A stretch of DNA of 64,000 nucleotides from Plotosus lineatus (GCA_024760905.1 CM045732.1:59441996-59505995), one strand, 5' to 3'; counted from the stretch's first letter, positions 42,531 through 54,041 are shown. Program-made: numbers and translations. The notes: generated from the letters alone by a model not told the origin.

Positions 42531-43079
42531 GTGTCACCCGTTCTTATTCCTGATTTACTTCATCACAAGCTAGCACCTGTTGTAGTCAGTGAATTGTTGT
42601 TTGTTGCTGGCAAGGTCAACGTTGTGAATTGTATGGATTGCCTAGGACAGTGAGACTGGGGCAATGTTGAAGGACAGGATTTATTTTGTATAAAACATAG
42701 GAAATATAGTCCTTGTAATGCAGACAAAAAGGACAGAACCAAGCAGGCCAAGATTCAGCAGTCAAAACAAAATGAATAGACAAAAGACACCAACTGGTAG
42801 ACAATCTAAAAAGAACTTCAAACTTTTACACGAGATAAAAAAAAATCAAACAGGACAACAGGTTCATAAATTCATTAAAAAGGCAGAATTGTACACTGAG
42901 CTAATGAAAATTTGTGAGCAGTAAATCAGTCGCGCTATGGTCTGGTCTGGTCCTTTCCGAGTCATAGGACGACTCTTGGTGACCTGCCATGAAGGATAAC
43001 GCCTTGATTATCATCTTCATGGAGGTTTTCTTGGCAGGGATAGTGCAGTAGTTTGCCGTTGTCTTCTGCATGATGCGAA

Positions 43080-43278
43080 CCTACGGGCAATTTAGAACAG
43101 CCAAGTATCCTACCGTGCATGTTTTTGGATCGTGGAAGGAAACCGAAGTACCCGGAGGAAACCCAAGTGCGCACGGGGAGAACATGCAAACTCCACACAG
43201 AAACCCCCAGGCCATGAATCGAACACAGGCCTTCTTGCTGTGAGGCGGACGTGCTAACCACTACGCCACCGTGATGCC
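43080..43278 (-). mobile_element. SINE-B, truncated
   Basis: Reverse copy: AACATGCAAACTCCACACAG, then GTGAGGCGGACGTGCTAACC and CCACTACGCCACCGTGATGCC at the head. The tail is missing. Confidence 0.82.
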
Positions 43279-43317
43279 TTAGTCGAGCTATAAATAAATA
43301 CAAATATAATGTAGAGC

Positions 43318-43408
43318 TGAAGTGGTGGCCTGGGGGTAAAGTGCTGGATCCACAGGTTGGGGGTTCAAGCACCACTCTCCATGGGTTGTCACTGCCCCCC
43401 ACCCCCCA
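43318..43408 (+). mobile_element. SINE-A head fragment
   Basis: The forward head (AAGTGGTGGCCTGGGGGTAA) stops at the C-rich stretch just before a full copy. Confidence 0.7.
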
Positions 43409-43420
43409 CATGGACCAAGG

Positions 43421-43760
43421 GGCAGTAGTGGTCTAGTGGATAGGGCGCTGGATCGCTGATCCTAAGGTTGGGGGTTCGAGTCCCTACAGGGTTGTCACTG
43501 TTCCCCCAGTGCAGCTTAACTGGGTTATCAAAGGCGGGCCATGTCTCTCATTGTCTATGGTGAGAGGTAAATCATGTAAAAGAACCATTGCTGACTTTCA
43601 TAAAGAGTAGCTGCAAAGCTGTCAGCGTGTTTCCACCCTGTGATGGCCTGGCGTTTTGTCCAGGGTGTACTCTGCCCTCACCCAGAGTCGGCTGGGATGG
43701 GCACCAGCCTCCCCGCAACCATAATTAGGATTAAGCGGTTAGAGAAAATGAACCGAAAGG
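43421..43760 (+). mobile_element. SINE-A (tail type B)
   Basis: Full forward copy from GGGGCAGTAGTGGTCTAGTG to ATTAAGCGGTTAGAGAAAAT. Confidence 0.87.
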
Positions 43761-44309
43761 AACAGATACTGTGTTTGATTCATAATTTGAACAGAGATCA
43801 AATATGAAGTGCAGTCTTTAAAAAAATGATGAAAGCAAAAGGTTTTAATATTTATTCCGTTACAAGAGCAATCGTATATAATGCATATAACAAAGATCAA
43901 TAATGTTGGTGCATGAATCTTTTAAATCATTTGCTAAATTCACCTTTGGTGACCTCAAGTTCAGGGTTGGGCTTTTAAAGTAAAGTACTAATTTAATGTC
44001 CTTTGGGGATGGGGGGGCAGGGGGCGGGGCACGATGACAGCACTGTTTTACACTCATCTTTAGATCAAGATACAGATTATAGATGGAGTCATTATATTAT
44101 ACAGTAAACCCTAATAAACAGTGAGTAAATGAGGATGTAATGAGGATCAGCTAAAAGTTCTTGAAGCAGTTTAATATTCTGCTGGTGATATTGTGAGGAT
44201 GAGGTCAAAAGGATTTTCGTGGACTGATGAGCTGTAGTACCTCGTGCATGGCAACAATTGATTTAATGAAGCAGTAATGCAAGTTCTCACTTGGTTAGAG
44301 TAACTCAGT
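43761..44309. other. Intergenic sequence
   Basis: No gene. A G-rich patch lies near 44009-44029. Confidence 0.3.
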
Positions 44310-44602
44310 TTATTCATTCAATCATTCATTTCCTGAACCCCTTAATTCTATTAGCGTTGCAGGAAGGCTGATGCCTATCTTAGCTGGATGAGGGTAGACT
44401 ACACCCTGGACAGCTCACCAGGCCTTCGCAGGGAAGAAACACCCTGACGGCTATGCAGCCTACTCGACAAAAATCAGCAATTATTCTTTTAGATGCCTCT
44501 CACTCTCACCACAGACAGTGAGAGACATGGCCGGCCTTTGATAACCCAGTTAGTTGCAAGGATCAGTAAGTCAACAACCTACCACTGGGAGACCACTGCC
44601 TG
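44310..44602 (-). mobile_element. SINE-A, head degraded
   Basis: Reverse copy: CTGAACCCCTTAATTCTATT through GATAACCCAGTTAGTTGCA, with a short head. Confidence 0.75.
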
Positions 44603-44849
44603 TCTGCTTAGATCATTTCTAGAGCAAATCCATTATTTATTGCACTCAACAATAAAGTAGTTTCTGTTAGGAAAGGTTTCATGCATCGATACTGTCAATG
44701 ACCTATTCAGCTTCCTTTATTTTCGTTGTTTCACTTTCCGTACAATGTTTTTGTTAAAAGCAGAAAAACTTCATGTCAAATGTGTTTAATTTTTTTTGCC
44801 AAGGAATTCGTGGCACAGTACCCTCGAATCATCATTGTTCTACAAAATA

Positions 44850-46163
44850 CAGGGATCCATCGCTACTTCGCGATTCAATTCATGCGGCTTCAGTGCATTG
44901 CGTTTTTTTTTTTTTTTTTTTTTAATATTCATTCAATTAAAAAATAGGGAAATTAAGGAAGAATAGGGGAAATTTTTAAGGAAAATGCGGCAAAACAAGT
45001 ACAATTATGCAAAAAAAAAAAAAAAAAAAACCCCAAACAAATAAAAACAAAAAACCCCAAAACTCCCCATCAAAACTACTTACATTTTGTGTATTGAGTG
45101 TGTGTACATAAAAATGTATGTGTATGTGTTTATATTTTATTTACATGTTATGCATTATTTTTGAATGTTTAATTGTTATTGTAAGCATTTATAGCATTGA
45201 ATATGTATTTATTGATATTATATACACATGTACAGTCATACCTCACATTACGAAATTAATCCGTTCCAGAAGTGGTTTCGTAACCTGATTTTTTTCGTAA
45301 GTTGAGCAGCATTTTACATGTAAGGCCTGATTCGTTCTAAGGCCCCCAAGACTACCCCTAAACCATTTAAACATTATAAAAGTATACTTTTTAAGGCCTC
45401 CTTCTGCTTCAATATCGTACCAGTGGTAGACGGGTTTGTCCATATTCCGCATCTCAATATAACCGCATGCCACGAGCCTGCTTCTTTTTTCACTCGTACC
45501 GGGAATCACTGTCACCGGGAATCACACGTGTGTGCGTGCGTGTGTGTGTTTGTGTGTGCGCGTGCGCGCATGTTGACCATGTCTTCTTAACAAAGTTATA
45601 ATCTTACAAATGTTTATGCAAGGTTAAAAGCCTGAGCCAAAAATTAAAGTTGCACTGAGCACACTCGAAAAACTAACGAAACAACAGTAACTCTGTCCTT
45701 TACACGTGTTAGAACTCCGTGACGAACAATGGGTCAAAGGCACACAAAAGAATCATGGGTATTATGGAGATGCAGCTCCCTCCTAGCCAATGGGAGGGAG
45801 CTGTATCTCCGTTACGAACAATGGGTAGAAGGCACACGAAAAGCATTATGGGTATTATGGAAATACAGCTCCTTCCTAGCCAATGGGAGGCCAGCAGGGT
45901 GGGGTGTTGGGAGATAGCCAGTGGGAGAGCAACTCGCACATTATTTGAATTTTTCAGATGGCACGTTTTGTAACGTGAATTGTTTTCGTATCCAGAGACA
46001 GAAATTTTAGGTAAATGCATTTGGTAACTTGGGTCTTTCGTAAGGTGAGGTACCACTCTACATGCATGTATACGTCAGTCCGGGTGGTTGATCCTACTTC
46101 GTGGAATTCAACCGTCGCGGGGGTATCTCGGCCCTAATTATCCGCGAAAGTGAGGGATCCCTG
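44850..46163. mobile_element. Tigger-like element hosting nested copy T5
   Basis: Outer inverted ends: CAGGGATCCATCGCTACTTC (left) and, at the right, the reverse of CGAAAGTGAGGGATCCCTG. Left TA present at 44848-44849. The interior is interrupted by the T5 element. Confidence 0.65.
45233..46058. mobile_element. Tigger/pogo-like element, copy T5 (nested)
   Basis: Begins CAGTCATACCTCACATTACG after TA and ends GTGAGGTACCACTC before TA. Contains GCCTCCTTCTGCTTCAATAT (reverse transposase fragment), a (GT)n run at 45528-45566, and GCCAATGGGAGG repeats at 45788 and 45880. Confidence 0.83.
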
Positions 46164-47100
46164 TCTTGTAATTTCACTAAACTTGTTAGCTGCAGCAGAC
46201 CGAGAATTTTTCCTTCGCTGTTCTAAAATTATTTGTTCTTTCTTTGATGAATTTGGCTTCCTATAGATCTCACATTCTTGTTTAAAGGTGCAGTCATTAA
46301 TTCTGCAGATTGAAAATATGAGTTTAATCGTCAAACAAATAGACACTTCTGTTGAGTGTTGTTTCAGAAGCTCCACCCCACAAATGGATGTGCATTGCCA
46401 AGGCAACAGTACTTACAACCTCCAGCAAGTCAACATGATGGTTGTTAATTGGCTGGAGTAGTGTTGTGTGGCTTGTACCAAGCTAATATGTTTGTTTCTC
46501 CTCTACAAATCCGAGGTTATATATGAACATTGGATTTTTATTTATTTTTTCAGAACGGTGTACCATGATGAGCTATTTGCTAAACTTGACAAAAAAGTAC
46601 ATTAGAATAGACTAGACAACTGAACCTTTAACTTGCTTCTTGGTTCTTGACTACACCTGCACCTACTATATGTGTTATGAGACGTTGTTTTATGAATCAT
46701 GGTTATTTCATATTTGATCAATTTTTGGGTTGTTTAGCATAATACTCAGTGCTCAGAGTGCATTATGGTGCTCTATAGGTCTTTCTGGTGAAAATCCAAA
46801 CAAGGAGAACACTGTTGTATTTCATTTATTTTTTCAAATTAATCATGCTGTCATCGCTTGAATACATACTTGTCCTGGCTGGCACATATGGAGTTTTATT
46901 TGGAAACATACACCAAGTTTTAAGGATGGAGATTTCAGTGGCTTTCACTCAGAAAACAGCTCTCTATAATGGACTGCATTATACGCACCCCAAGCTAGAT
47001 CTCCTCTGAAAGTTTTAGAACACCAATGCTTCAAATTCTTTTGATTTGTCAATACATTGCTGACATTTGTTTCATTAATTCCTTTGTTTTCTAAACTGCT
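46164..47100. other. Intergenic sequence
   Basis: No conserved open frame. The last part (from 47075) is a reverse SINE-B-like start into which SINE-C inserted. Confidence 0.3.
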
Positions 47101-47113
47101 TCATTCTAATTAG

Positions 47114-47407
47114 TGGGGCGGTGGCGTAGTGGTTAGGGTGCTGCGCTCATGATCGGGAGGTTGTGAGTTCAAATCCCACTGAGACCCTCACTGTGCTAAG
47201 ACCCCTGGGCAAGGTCTCAACCACAAGTGTGCCTCTGTTCACCCAGCAGTATAAATGGGTACCAGTAAAAATATACTGGGAAGGTAAACCTGTGATGGAC
47301 TAGAGTTGAACTCCTGGTTGCTTCACGCTACGGAAACCGGGGATAAACACCGGCCTGATGAGCCACTAGGCTCGGGTGTAAAAACCCAACAGACTTACCT
47401 TATCTCC
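47114..47407 (+). mobile_element. SINE-C
   Basis: Forward copy with head GGCGTAGTGGTTAGGGTGCT, B-box-like GTGAGTTCAAATCCCA and tail CCCAACAGACTTACCTTATC. Perfect 13-bp duplication TCATTCTAATTAG (47101-47113, 47408-47420). Confidence 0.92.
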
Positions 47408-47595
47408 TCATTCTAATTAGGTTCATGGGAAGGTTTCTGCCCATTAAAGCATCCATCTTTTTTTTTTTTTTTTTGCTGTGAGGTGGACATGCCAATCAAA
47501 ACACCACTGTACCTCCTTGACATTTGGTTTTGAGATAAAAAGATGAATATGAGATGACAGATCCAACTTTCAGTTTTCATTTTCTTATATTTAAG

Positions 47596-47870
47596 TGTCA
47601 TGGTGGTGTAGTGGTTGACACATCCGCCTTACAACAAGACTTGGGTTTGAGTGGGAATGGCAGGAATGTTTCAATGTAGCGTTTGCATGTTCTCCCCATG
47701 CTTGTGTTGGTTTTCATCAGGTTCTCCAGGCTTCTTCCCATAGTTTAATTAGGCTGCTCGAAATTGTCCCTGGGTGTGAATCTGAATGGTTGGGTGTGTT
47801 GGCGCTGTGATGGACTGACAAGCTGTACGGAACAAAATTTGAAACAAATCCATTCCTTTTCAGAAGCTTT
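47596..47870 (+). mobile_element. SINE-B
   Basis: Forward copy: GTCATGGTGGTGTAGTGGTT head, GCGTTTGCATGTTCTCCCCA body, shortened tail. Confidence 0.78.
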
Positions 47871-47901
47871 TAATCCTTGAAATAAATGAATTTTGTTGTG
47901 A

Positions 47902-48210
47902 GGTGACATGGTATGTCAGTGGTTAGCACCATTGCATCACTGTGGGAGGTTTTAGTGTTTGAATATTTGCCAAGAGTGGAATTTCGTCACATATGCATGC
48001 CTGGGTTTCCTCTGGATAATACAGTTTTCTCCAACAGCCCAAAATCGTGCACTTTGGTTAATTGGCTGTTCCAAATTTCCCCTAACTGTGAGTGTGAGTA
48101 TGAAATGTTGTGTGAGTATTGGTCTGGCAATGGCCTGGTGAGCTGTCCAAGGAGATGGATGCCAGCCCTCCTGTGACCCTAATTAGGATTAAGCGGTTCG
48201 TAGCATGAAT
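47902..48210 (+). mobile_element. SINE-B, second in series
   Basis: Forward copy from GAGGTGACATGGTATGTCAG to CCTAATTAGGATTAAGCGGT. Ends in a (GAAT)n run at 48205-48230. Confidence 0.76.
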
Positions 48211-48230
48211 GAATGAATGAATGAATGAAT

Positions 48231-48430
48231 GACTCCAAAGACATTCCCAACAGACTCCCATGGGCCATAGATTTGAATGTAAGTGTGTATGGTTGTTTGT
48301 CTGTTATAGTGCTGCAGTAGATTGGCAACCTGTTCAGGCAGGGTGTACCTCGTCTCTCAACCAGCGTCAGCTGGGATTGACTGTGGCTTTCCTTGTGATC
48401 CTAATGGATAATCTGTATAGATAATGGATG
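48231..48430 (+). mobile_element. SINE-B tail fragment
   Basis: GGCAACCTGTTCAGGCAGGG and the GTCAGCTGGGATTGA block only. Confidence 0.5.
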
Positions 48431-48867
48431 CTAAGATGAATCTCTAATCTAAGTGTTGTCATTCTTTCATTATCGATGCCAGGCTCGCCTTGCAAGTGCC
48501 ATCGGTGTATAGCAAAATCAGAAGAATTAGCTTTGCCTTCCTTGAACTTTTGGAGGAGATATTTAATATACTGTAGTTTTGTAAGAGCAGCATGTGTTCT
48601 TTGTTTATTGCACTGCACTTATTGTTTCTACTATGCAAATATGTACAATGGTGTTTTTTTTTTTTTTTTTTTTTTTGGAAAGCCAGAATTTTCTCAGCGA
48701 CAGGTTCTTGAGTTGATTTAATTCAGTTCAACTTTATTTGACACCAAAAAAAGCTTTACAGAAAGAAATTGATGAATTCTGGATTTTAAAAAATTTGATA
48801 TTTTTATTCCTAATGAGCAAGCCAGAGGTGACTTTCATTCATTCGTTCATTCATTATCTATACTGCT
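48431..48867. other. Intergenic sequence
   Basis: Poly-T tract of about 22 at 48654-48676. No gene. Confidence 0.3.
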
Positions 48868-48880
48868 TTATCCTGCTTAG

Positions 48881-49199
48881 AGTGGGGCTGGTGGCGTAGT
48901 GGTTGGGGTGTTGTGCTCATGATCGGGAGGTTGTGTGTTCAAATCCCAGTGAGACCCGCACTGTGCTCAGACCCCCTGGGCAAGGTCTCAACCTCAAGTG
49001 TGCCTCTGTTCACCCAGCAGTATAAATGGGTAGCAGTAAAAATATACCGGGAAGGCAACCTGTGATGGACTAGCGTCCCATCCAGGAGGAGTTGTACTCC
49101 TAGTCGCTTCATGCTATGGAAACCGGGGAGAAGCACCGCCCTGATGAGCCACTATGGCTTGGGTGTAAAAAGCCCAACGGACTTTACCTTACCTTTACC
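48881..49199 (+). mobile_element. SINE-C
   Basis: Forward copy with a perfect 13-bp duplication TTATCCTGCTTAG (48868-48880, 49200-49212). Confidence 0.92.
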
Positions 49200-49212
49200 T
49201 TATCCTGCTTAG

Positions 49213-49550
49213 GGCTAAAGGCCCTTCCTTGAATCGCCACCTTATCATGGTGGAGGGGTTTGTGTGTCAATGATCCTGATAGCTACGTGGTCAGGGGCAT
49301 TATACCCCCTCCAAGGGTATTATTCACCTTGAGTGACCAGGTCCGAGGTGGAGGTCCAGACTAAGTTTGGATCAGAAGACCGCTGGAAGTGAATTGAGTG
49401 CAAAGACTCAGTTTCCCGTGCCCGGACAAGAGAGAGGGCAAATCCGAACTGACTCTGGGCTAAAGTCAGATATTGATCTGGGCTAATCTAATCCCACCTC
49501 TGTCAGAGGCGACAGTGGTGAAGAAAGCTTTGGCTGTAGATTTAGCTGAA
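49213..49550 (+). mobile_element. Non-LTR retrotransposon 5' fragment
   Basis: CGCCACCTTATCATGGTGGA followed by GGGGTTTGTGTGTCAATGAT is a segment I associate with the 5' untranslated region of a widespread fish LINE. No reverse transcriptase sequence follows. Confidence 0.45.
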
Positions 49551-49568
49551 ACATTTGAAAGAATCTAT

Positions 49569-49914
49569 GACTGGGCAGTGGTGGTCTGGTGGTAAATGGT
49601 GCTGGATTGCTGATCCTAAGGTTGGAGGTTTGAGGCCCACTCTCTACAGGATTGTCACTGTTTCCCTAGTGCAGCTTAACTGGGTTATCAAAGGCGGGCC
49701 ATGTCTCTCATTGTCTATGGTGAGAGGTTCATGTAAAAGAACCATTGCCGACTTTCATAAAGAGTAGCTGCAAAGCCGTCAGCGTGTTTCTGTCCCTTGC
49801 TAAAGGGTTGTGTCGGGAAGGGCATCCGACGTAAAAATCTACGCCAAATCAAATGTGTGAATCATTCGCTGTGGCGACCCCTGAGAAATGGGAAAAAAAA
49901 CGAAAGGAAATCTC
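49569..49914 (+). mobile_element. SINE-A with RTE-like tail
   Basis: Forward copy with tail ATTCGCTGTGGCGACCCCTG then GAAAGGAAATC. Perfect 18-bp duplication ACATTTGAAAGAATCTAT (49551-49568, 49915-49932). Confidence 0.93.
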
Positions 49915-50249
49915 ACATTTGAAAGAATCTATCATTCTTGTTGTGACTTACAAGTATTATCACTGTGAAATCTTGTGTCCAATTTCCTATATGCATATAA
50001 AATGTTAACATAAATTCATTGTGTGTGTGTGTGTGTGTGTACGTGGGAGGCCTGTAGCCTAGAAATTACAAGTTGTTCTTTCTCAAATGTTATTTTGCAT
50101 TATAAGGTGCAATAACCATTATGTAGCCAGTGTCCACTGCAGGCACAGATTAAGCCCTTGAGTTCCATTGTAGACTTTATTTCCAATTTTAAGTCTTGTT
50201 AAAAGTGGGTGTTTTTTTTTTTTTTTTTTTTTTTTTTTGTAAAGGGATT

Positions 50250-50560
50250 GTTGGAGCCGGCCAGTGAGGGAGGCCAATGACATTGTGCTGTTCCTCTGTG
50301 GCCACATTCCAGTGTTCTGACACAGAGAGCGGTGAGCAGGCCGGCGTGGGGGGTGTGGGTGTGGGTGGGGGTCGGGGTGGGCGCGGGCAGCAGGCGGGTT
50401 TTGGCTGGCTTGCTCTCTTCTCCTCTCTACGGGATAAAGGGGAATGTGTCTGGGACTACTTTTGTGTGTGTCTTTCAGCCTGGCCTCTGGAGAAAGTCTT
50501 GCCAAAACGGCTGTAAATGGGAGAATGAGATGGAGGGTGGAAAGGGAGCTTGTGAGACAT
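50250..50560 (+). other. GC-rich island upstream of jdp2 coding exons, possible alternative promoter
   Basis: Unique GC-rich stretch following a poly-T tract (50212-50238). ACAGAGAGCG before GTGAGC at 50331 is a plausible donor. It lies about 0.7 kb upstream of the first jdp2 coding exon, so it could be an alternative 5' exon. A 218-codon open frame crossing it on the minus strand looks accidental. Confidence 0.3.
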
Positions 50561-51063
50561 ACTGTATATTGTTTGTATGACATTGAGTGACAAGAAAAAA
50601 AAGGAGCAGTGGAAGGGAACGGTGAACGAATAATAAATGGGTTTGTCTGGGGTTTGAAAATCATTGGCATACATTGGTAGTGATTGGTAGCGGACTGGTT
50701 GTGTGTAATGTGTTCTGTTTGTGAAGTCGGTGTATAATTGGTAGACTCGTACATCACTTTTTCATGCAAGGGCATGTTAGTTTGGGGTACAAATTAGAAA
50801 AAGGTATTATTAGGAAAATGTTGTTTAATTAAAGTTTGTTTCATGCCAATGCATGTTTACAGTACCATCATACACTATTAATTGCGCTTGCATCATTAAT
50901 TTAATCTTTTTTGGATTATTCAACAACCAAGGTCTTACAGAAAGGCCGTGCTCTGGTTTGTAGCGGCCTGTTTTGTCTCCACAGAGATTAAGCAGTTAAG
51001 TGAAAATGAACTTCAGTTCCTCTCTTGGTATGTGTTCTAGCTGTGGTGAAGGGCGTGTATGCC

Positions 51064-51258
51064 ATGATGCCCGGACAGATCCCTGACCCTTCAATGACGG
51101 CAGGCTCCTTACCTAGCCTGGGCCCACTGGCTGGAATATCTGCGACAACGCTCACAGACCAGCTGAAATATGCCGATCTGTGCAGTCTAGGAGCCATGCT
51201 GTCTCCGCTGCACCTCTTGGGCAAGCTGAGCAAGCACCATCTTCCTATTAAAGCCGAG
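51064..51258 (+). CDS. jdp2: jdp2 first coding exon
   Basis: 65 codons from M-M-P-G-Q to I-K-A-E, in an exon starting at 51041 after TTCTAG and ending before the donor GTGAGC. Confidence 0.94.
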
Positions 51259-51724
51259 GTGAGCCATTATGTTAGTTTGTTTACCAATTGGACTTAGTGC
51301 TAACACAGCAAATTTGGCTTCAAACTACTCAACACTCTTGATCATTGGAACCCATTTGCTTCTTAATTGGATGAAATTATTTCAAGTATACTAGAGCCAT
51401 TTTATTGGCAAGTCTTACTATAAGTCTTAAGTTACTTGTTGGTTTTCTTAATAATACAGTGGTACCTCATCTTACGAAATTAAGCCGTTCCAACGCCTTT
51501 TTCTTAACCTGGATTTTTCGTAAATTGAACCGCATTTTACATGTAAAACGTGTGATTCGTTCCAAGGCCCCCAATACTACCCCCTAAACCCTTTAAAATT
51601 AGAACAGCATACCTTTTAAGACCTTCTTCTGCTTCAATATCATACCGATGGTAGATGGGTTTGGCCATATTCCTTTGCGATATCACTCGAGCCCGTTTCT
51701 TCTTCTCACTCGCACCAGAAATCA

Positions 51725-51760
<36 letters not shown>

Positions 51761-53368
51761 CGTGTGTTGACCATGTCTTCTTAGCAAAGTTATAATCTTA
51801 CAAATGTTTATGGAAGGTTAAAAGCCTGAGTCAAGAAATGAAGCATGAAACAACAGTAACTCTGTCCTTTACACGAAAAGCGTTATGGGAGATGAAGCTC
51901 CATAATAGGCAATGGGAGGGAGCTGCGTCATCCCTCCTATCCAATGGGAGGCCAGCAGGGCGGGATGTTGGGAGATAGCCAATAAGAGGGAGCTGCGTTA
52001 TCCCTCCTAGCCAATGGGAGGCCAGCAGGGCGGTATGTTGGGAGATGGGCAATGGGAGGTAGCTGCGTCATCTCTCGTAGCCAATGGGAGGTTAGCGGAG
52101 TGGGATGTTTGAACGTCATTGATGGGAGAGTAGCTCATGCATTGTTTGAATGGCGAGTTTTAATGTTTGAATGCCGCGTTTGAATTTTTAAGATGGCGCT
52201 TTTGTAACGTGAACTTGTTTCGTATCCAGAGACAAAAATTTTAGGAAAATACGTTTCGTAACCTGAATTTTTTGTTTGTTGAGACTTTTGTAAAGTGAGG
52301 TACTATTGTATTTAAATGTGGAGTATCAGTTTGAGGGAATGAAGAATATTTTGGTTATTGTTACTATTCTGAATTTGAGTACTGTACTGCACAGGCAACA
52401 TTTAGATCTATAAACACTAAAGTCTATGAATTTTTGCATCTTCAAAGTGCACTGAGTCCATCTAGTGGGCGGCCTGTACTTAGGGAGCCCACGGAGCTGC
52501 GCTTTGGCATCTGAATGAAGGTCAAGAGCAGTGGGTCCCAACCTTTTTTTTTTTTTTTTTTTTTTAACTCCTGCACCCCTAAAAAGATTTTGCTCTGACC
52601 TCACACCCCCTACATTTTATACTTTGTTCAAGGATAAAGCATGTGGAATCGTATTAAATTTTATCAAAAGACGATACCGTATTTATTTCAAAAGTTACAG
52701 CCCTGCTTCTCGCACCGCCTGGAATGATGTCACACACCCCCGGGGGATGCGAGCACCCCTGGTTGGGAACCCCTGGTTTAGAGTATAAGACACAAAAAAA
52801 AAAAAAAGATCTGCTGAGAAATCTTTAATTTCATCTTTGCATCAATGGAGGTGGTTGTTTGTAGGAAATACCTGACTGCATTTAACCAGAAATACAAATT
52901 TGAGAGCATTCTCTTGATCTTGAACTAATATAGACCTTGGTACCCCATTTAGAAAGATGAGGAGGAAGAGAGGAGGAAGAGGAGGCGAGAAAAAAACAAG
53001 GTGGCAGCAGCACGGTGTCGAAACAAAAAGAAAGAGCGAACAGAGTATCTACAAAGGGTGGGTTTCTCTACCAGCCTAAATTATTACAATACAGCACCCT
53101 GCATGTCAACAACTAGATATAAAGTATTGCATGTAACACCAGCACTACAAAACCAGTAATCATCCTGAAACTGTGGCCTCAGGAATCCGAGAGGCTGGAG
53201 ATGATGAACTCTGAGCTCAAAGCGCAAATCGAGGAGCTAAAACACGAGCGCCAGCAGCTTATCCTCATGCTCAACCGTCACCGGCCGACGTGCATCGTGA
53301 GGACAGACAGTGTGAAAACCCCTGAGAGCGAGGTGAACCCCCTCTTGGAGCAGCTGCAGGCCAAATGA
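51064..53368 (+). CDS. jdp2: Jun dimerization protein 2 (three coding exons)
   Basis: Nuclear bZIP repressor of the AP-1 family that pairs with Jun and ATF2-type partners and binds TRE/CRE sites. Coding exons 51064-51258, 52953-53057 and 53183-53368 join in phase 0 and give 161 residues, close to the 163 I recall for human. The N-terminus begins M-M-P-G-Q-I-P-D-P-S. The acidic lead K-D-E-E-E-E is followed by the basic region about 72-94 (R-E-K-N-K-V-A-A-A-R-C-R-N-K-K-K-E-R-T). Zipper leucines lie at 98, 105, 112, 119 and 126, exactly seven apart. The C-terminus has R-H-R-P-T-C-I-V-R-T and N-P-L-L-E-Q-L. The first coding exon follows an acceptor at 51039-51040, so a 5' noncoding exon exists upstream. 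Intron 2 carries a Tigger-like copy and a hAT MITE. Confidence 0.97.
51457..52308. mobile_element. Tigger/pogo-like element, copy T6, in jdp2 intron
   Basis: Begins CAGTGGTACCTCATCTTACG after TA; ends GTGAGGTACTATTG before TA. Includes the reverse transposase fragment (CTTCTTCTGCTTCAATATCA at 51624), a (GT)n run at 51727-51758 and a tandem repeat at 51905-52095. Confidence 0.84.
51905..52095. repeat. Tandem repeat (~70 bp unit) with CCAAT boxes inside T6
   Basis: Nearly three units, each with AATGGGAGG(G)AGCTGCGT, CCAATGGGAGGCCAGCAGGG and GGGATGTTGGGAGAT. Related but fewer units occur in T4 and T5. Confidence 0.8.
52529..52775. mobile_element. hAT MITE in jdp2 intron
   Basis: 247 bp with inverted ends CAGTGGGTCCCAACC and GGTTGGGAACCCCTG. 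Imperfect 8-bp duplication GTCAAGAG/GTTTAGAG (52521-52528, 52776-52783). Internal CACACCCCCGGGGG motif. No coding content. Confidence 0.82.
52953..53057 (+). CDS. jdp2: jdp2 basic-region exon
   Basis: 35 codons between a CATTTAG acceptor and the donor GTGGGT. Encodes the DNA-binding basic region. Confidence 0.97.
53183..53368 (+). CDS. jdp2: jdp2 zipper and C-terminal exon
   Basis: 61 codons plus TGA after a CCTCAG acceptor, from E-S-E-R-L-E to L-L-E-Q-L-Q-A-K. Confidence 0.97.
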   Translation, partial: ESERLEMMNSELKAQIEELKHERQQLILMLNRHRPTCIVRTDSVKTPESEVNPLLEQLQAK

Positions 53369-53977
53369 GGAAAAGTACAGAGACTCAAAGTGGTGCTTTT
53401 CCACACTTACTGTTTACAGGTTAGCTTTCATACAGCTAGCAGCACTTAGCGCAAAACTCTTGGACATTTAAGGTTGAACGAGTGAAACACTCCAACCCGT
53501 AAGCTTCGAGGTTTTGGGCCCTTGTGGAATCCCCGTCTTACCCGCGCACACATGTCCCAATCAGATTGGGTGATGTGCTGACACAAGTTTGTAGTACTTC
53601 TTTTTTTTTTTTTTTTTTTTTCCTGTTTGTGGTCATTCTGTGCCTAATGGTTTTATCTTAATCCAACCACGCTAACAAGACAGTTTGTTAGATAGCGAAA
53701 ACCAAACAAAAAACAAACAGAACGCACTTCTTGAAGGTATCATGTAAGATGTGTTTTGGCAATGCAACTGGATGATTTGTTCTGTGTGAGATACCAAGTC
53801 ATGATCTGCCCTCATGAAATTGCTTTTCTTGTTTTCTTTCTTTCTTTTTTCTTTCTTTTTTCTTTCTTTCTTTTTTTCTTTGTTTTTTCTTTCTTTCTAA
53901 GACGCAGGCGTCATGTATGCACATATACAGTATATGGAGTGTTTACATCTTGTTCTTATAGTTACCTACAATTTATG

Positions 53978-53979
<2 letters not shown>

Positions 53980-54040
<61 letters not shown>
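53980..54040. repeat. (TA)n microsatellite
   Basis: Nearly pure TA dinucleotides in the jdp2 3' untranslated region. Confidence 0.93.

Positions 54041-54041
<1 letters not shown>

Noticed and set aside
50119..50775. 218-codon minus-strand open frame
   Set aside because: It crosses a poly-T tract (poly-Lys) and a GC-rich island, shows no domain, and runs opposite to jdp2. Considered accidental.
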